DNA of 14,768 nt from Ruminococcus sp. (lineage in GTDB: Bacteria; Bacillota; Clostridia; Oscillospirales; Ruminococcaceae), in contig JAGCWY010000002.1 in the NCBI GenBank assembly GCA_017961625.1, positions 1 to 14,768 on the forward strand. Reading direction: 5' to 3'. The position numbers and the translations under genes were made by a program. Below the pieces are notes generated by a model. The model was not told the DNA's origin. It saw only the letters and a program-made list of their open reading frames with translations, and did not search any database. Below, one piece after another: positions 13,450 to 14,768 of this stretch (the first letter of the stretch is position 1; each line of letters opens with the position of its first letter).

Positions 13450-13478
13450 ATTATATCATATTATATACAGTTTGTCAA
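13450..13478 (-). promoter_or_regulatory. Perfect consensus sigma-A promoter of the polysaccharide operon
   Basis: TTGACA (13478-13473), exactly 17 bp, TATAAT (13455-13450) on the minus strand. Both hexamers match the consensus in full. Transcription would begin around 13445-13443, at the base of the first leader hairpin, and read into the priming transferase. The region 13481-13700 upstream is AT-rich and holds no gene or other signal I can support. Confidence 0.85.
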
Positions 13479-13700
13479 TCAGTTAATTTCAACTTATAAC
13501 CCCTGAAAAGCATTTTTGTAGATATATGCAAAAGAGTCGGTTAAAATCCATATTCTTTTATATAATAGTTTTATATTGGTGAATAAGTTCGTAAAATAAC
13601 AGTATATTGTCAAAAGAACTTATTATAATCCTTAATATTTTTTCTTCTAAGAGATTTCTCAAACCTCTACCTTTACAGGTTATGTCCTAAGATGGGCATG

Positions 13701-13732
13701 AAAAGGGGCAGCCTTTGGCTTTGGCTGCCCCT
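13701..13732 (-). terminator. Rho-independent terminator of the polysaccharide deacetylase gene
   Basis: A 10-bp perfect stem (AGGGGCAGCC/GGCTGCCCCT) with a 9-nt loop, followed on the minus strand by TTTT. It lies about 80 bp past the stop. A small palindrome (ACGCAGA-G-TCTGCGT, 13772-13786) lies between stop and terminator. Confidence 0.88.
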
Positions 13733-13811
13733 GAGGAAATATTTACTGTTGGAATGTCAGGCAATTACCGGACGCAGAGTCTGCGTTCTGCATCTTCATT
13801 GCCAAGTGCGA

Positions 13812-14768
13812 TCAAACGCGAGTATGTATCTGTCCGCCTCCGAGAGTCTTACCCTTTGCAGCTGCCATATCAGAGATATTTACATTCTGATAGCCATTCT
13901 GTGCGAGCCAAGGAAGTACTTCTTCCATAGCTGCTGCTGTTGTAGCATAGTTCTCGTGGCAGAGTACGATAGCGCCTTCGAGCGAACCGTTCTGAGCTGC
14001 CTGCTTGATCTTGTTTACAATCTGATCCTTTGAAGCATTGTTCCAGTCCTCAGTGTCGATAGCACAGCTAATGAGCGGAACATCATAAAGTGCTGATGTA
14101 ACCTGTCCACCGCCGTCGAGATAAGGAAGTCTCATAAGGTGTGAAGGCTCAGCGCCGATGATGCTCTTAAGCTTGCTGTTGCACTGCTCCCACTCGCTTC
14201 TGATTTCATTTGAACCCATTGAACCAAGTGAAGGATGAGACTTTGTATGGTTAGCTACTTCCATACCGTTCTGATAAGCGAACTGTACCTGCTCGTTGGT
14301 CTTGATCCAATCGCCAACGTAGAAGAATGTAGCTGTCATGTTGTTCTTGATAAGAGCATCCATGATCCTGTATGCGGGATCCTGTCTGCTTGTAGCTGAA
14401 GCACCGTCATCGAAGGAGATAGCGCAGAGCTTCTTGCCAGCCTCTACCTGAGCGCCGCCATTCTGCTGACCACCCTGATTCTGGTTATTCCAGTCCTGGC
14501 CACCCTGATTCCAGTTGTTCCAGTCCTGACCGCCCTGATTCTGGTTGTTCCAGTCGTTATTGACGTCCCAGTTGTACCAAGCGTTATTATCGTTCTGCTG
14601 GTTGTTCCAGTCAAAATTCTGCTGTCCGTTGTTCCAGTTGTCCCAGGTGTTTCCACCCTGATTCCAGTTGTTCCAGTCCTGACCGCCCTGATTCTGGTTG
14701 TTCCAGTCCTGGCCACCCTGATTCCAGTTGTTCCAGTCCTGACCGCCCTGATTCTGGTTGTTCCAGTC
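13812..14768 (-). CDS. Polysaccharide deacetylase (CE4/NodB family) with Asn/Gln/Trp/Gly-rich repeat region, 5' end cut by window
   Basis: The frame is open to the right edge: 318 visible residues. Residues 1-101 are mostly repeats of a decapeptide D-W-N-N-[QW]-N-Q-G-G-Q. A NodB domain follows from about 112, with all five CE4 motifs: SFDDG (118-122, catalytic base Asp120 and zinc ligand Asp121), HTKSH (174-178, zinc His pair), RLPY (213-216), DTEDW (238-242) and LCH (269-271, catalytic His). The enzyme should therefore be active. CE4 enzymes remove N- or O-acetyl groups from peptidoglycan, chitin-like polymers, exopolysaccharide or xylan; the substrate cannot be told. A signal peptide or anchor is expected beyond the edge. 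The internal ATG at 14363 is not the start, because motif 1 lies upstream of it. It is transcribed separately from the adjacent polysaccharide operon. Confidence 0.9.
   Translation of the reverse strand, partial: DWNNQNQGGQDWNNWNQGGQDWNNQNQGGQDWNNWNQGGNTWDNWNNGQQNFDWNNQQNDNNAWYNWDVNNDWNNQNQGGQDWNNWNQGGQDWNNQNQGGQQNGGAQVEAGKKLCAISFDDGASATSRQDPAYRIMDALIKNNMTATFFYVGDWIKTNEQVQFAYQNGMEVANHTKSHPSLGSMGSNEIRSEWEQCNSKLKSIIGAEPSHLMRLPYLDGGGQVTSALYDVPLISCAIDTEDWNNASKDQIVNKIKQAAQNGSLEGAIVLCHENYATTAAAMEEVLPWLAQNGYQNVNISDMAAAKGKTLGGGQIHTRV
14466..14768 (-). repeat. Tandem 30-bp coding repeat (60-bp higher-order unit) in the deacetylase gene
   Basis: Four near-identical 30-bp units at 14768-14649 and three more at 14555-14466 encode alternating DWNNQNQGGQ and DWNNWNQGGQ. 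A diverged segment (NTWDNWNNGQQNFDWNN and on) lies between them. The Q/W alternation gives a 60-bp period. Near-identity at the DNA level suggests recent expansion or homogenisation. The array continues to the window edge, so the copy number is a minimum. Confidence 0.9.

Noticed and set aside
13561..13613. Further promoter candidates (TATAAT at 13561 on plus; TTGACA at 13613-13608 on minus)
   Set aside because: Neither has a partner hexamer at a usable distance.
14444..14716. Minus-strand 90-codon ORF rich in Thr, Gly, Arg and Ile
   Set aside because: It is the shifted reading of the tandem repeat. The in-frame reading joins directly to the CE4 domain.
14466..14768. Regular repeats resembling a CRISPR array
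   Set aside because: The units are contiguous, with no unique spacers, and encode a decapeptide repeat in the deacetylase frame.

Overview
The window looks like chromosomal DNA of a fibre-degrading, low-to-mid GC Firmicute of the Ruminococcus type (R. flavefaciens/R. albus group or a close rumen or gut relative). This is inferred from a secreted protein with a BspA-like leucine-rich repeat, a long Thr-rich linker and a C-terminal type I dockerin, from a CE4 deacetylase with a repetitive Asn/Gln/Trp/Gly linker, and from consensus sigma-A promoters and AGGAGG-type ribosome binding sites. No rRNA, tRNA, CRISPR array or transposase was seen.

Left part (1-2850), minus strand: the first 60 codons of a DegT-family sugar aminotransferase running off the left edge with its own promoter; a lipoprotein with a transglutaminase-like fold whose catalytic Cys and His appear to be replaced; and the LRR-dockerin protein with a strong terminator.

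Middle left (2850-4540), plus strand: a two-gene operon with a near-consensus promoter preceded by two direct repeats 21 bp apart. It encodes an unknown three-helix membrane protein and an Lgt-like membrane protein with altered key residues. A hairpin at 4512-4532 separates it from the convergent cluster to its right.

Main block (4597-13480), minus strand: a cell-surface polysaccharide cluster. In order of transcription: consensus promoter (TTGACA, 17 bp, TATAAT), a long hairpin-rich leader, a doubtful small ORF, the polyprenyl-phosphate sugar-phosphate transferase that primes synthesis, a hexapeptide-repeat O-acyltransferase, a family-2 glycosyltransferase, a secreted alpha/beta-hydrolase (esterase), a structured intergenic element, two more family-2 glycosyltransferases (the second rhamnosyltransferase-like), a Wzx-type flippase, a 62-residue remnant of an ATP-grasp enzyme, and a complete DegT aminotransferase. 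Four successive genes (priming transferase to esterase) overlap by 4-11 bp. The logic is lipid-linked assembly of an acetylated, probably amino-sugar-containing repeat unit followed by export. No Wzy polymerase or chain-length regulator is visible.

Right edge (13700-14768), minus strand: a secreted-type polysaccharide deacetylase (CE4) with all five catalytic motifs, preceded by a 100-residue tandem repeat and cut by the right edge, with a strong terminator. The stretch 13481-13700 is AT-rich and holds no gene or clear signal.

The observations most worth following up are the long structured leader of the polysaccharide operon, the structured element inside the operon, the internally deleted ATP-grasp gene, the transglutaminase pseudoenzyme, and the Lgt-like/unknown membrane protein pair with its paired-repeat promoter.
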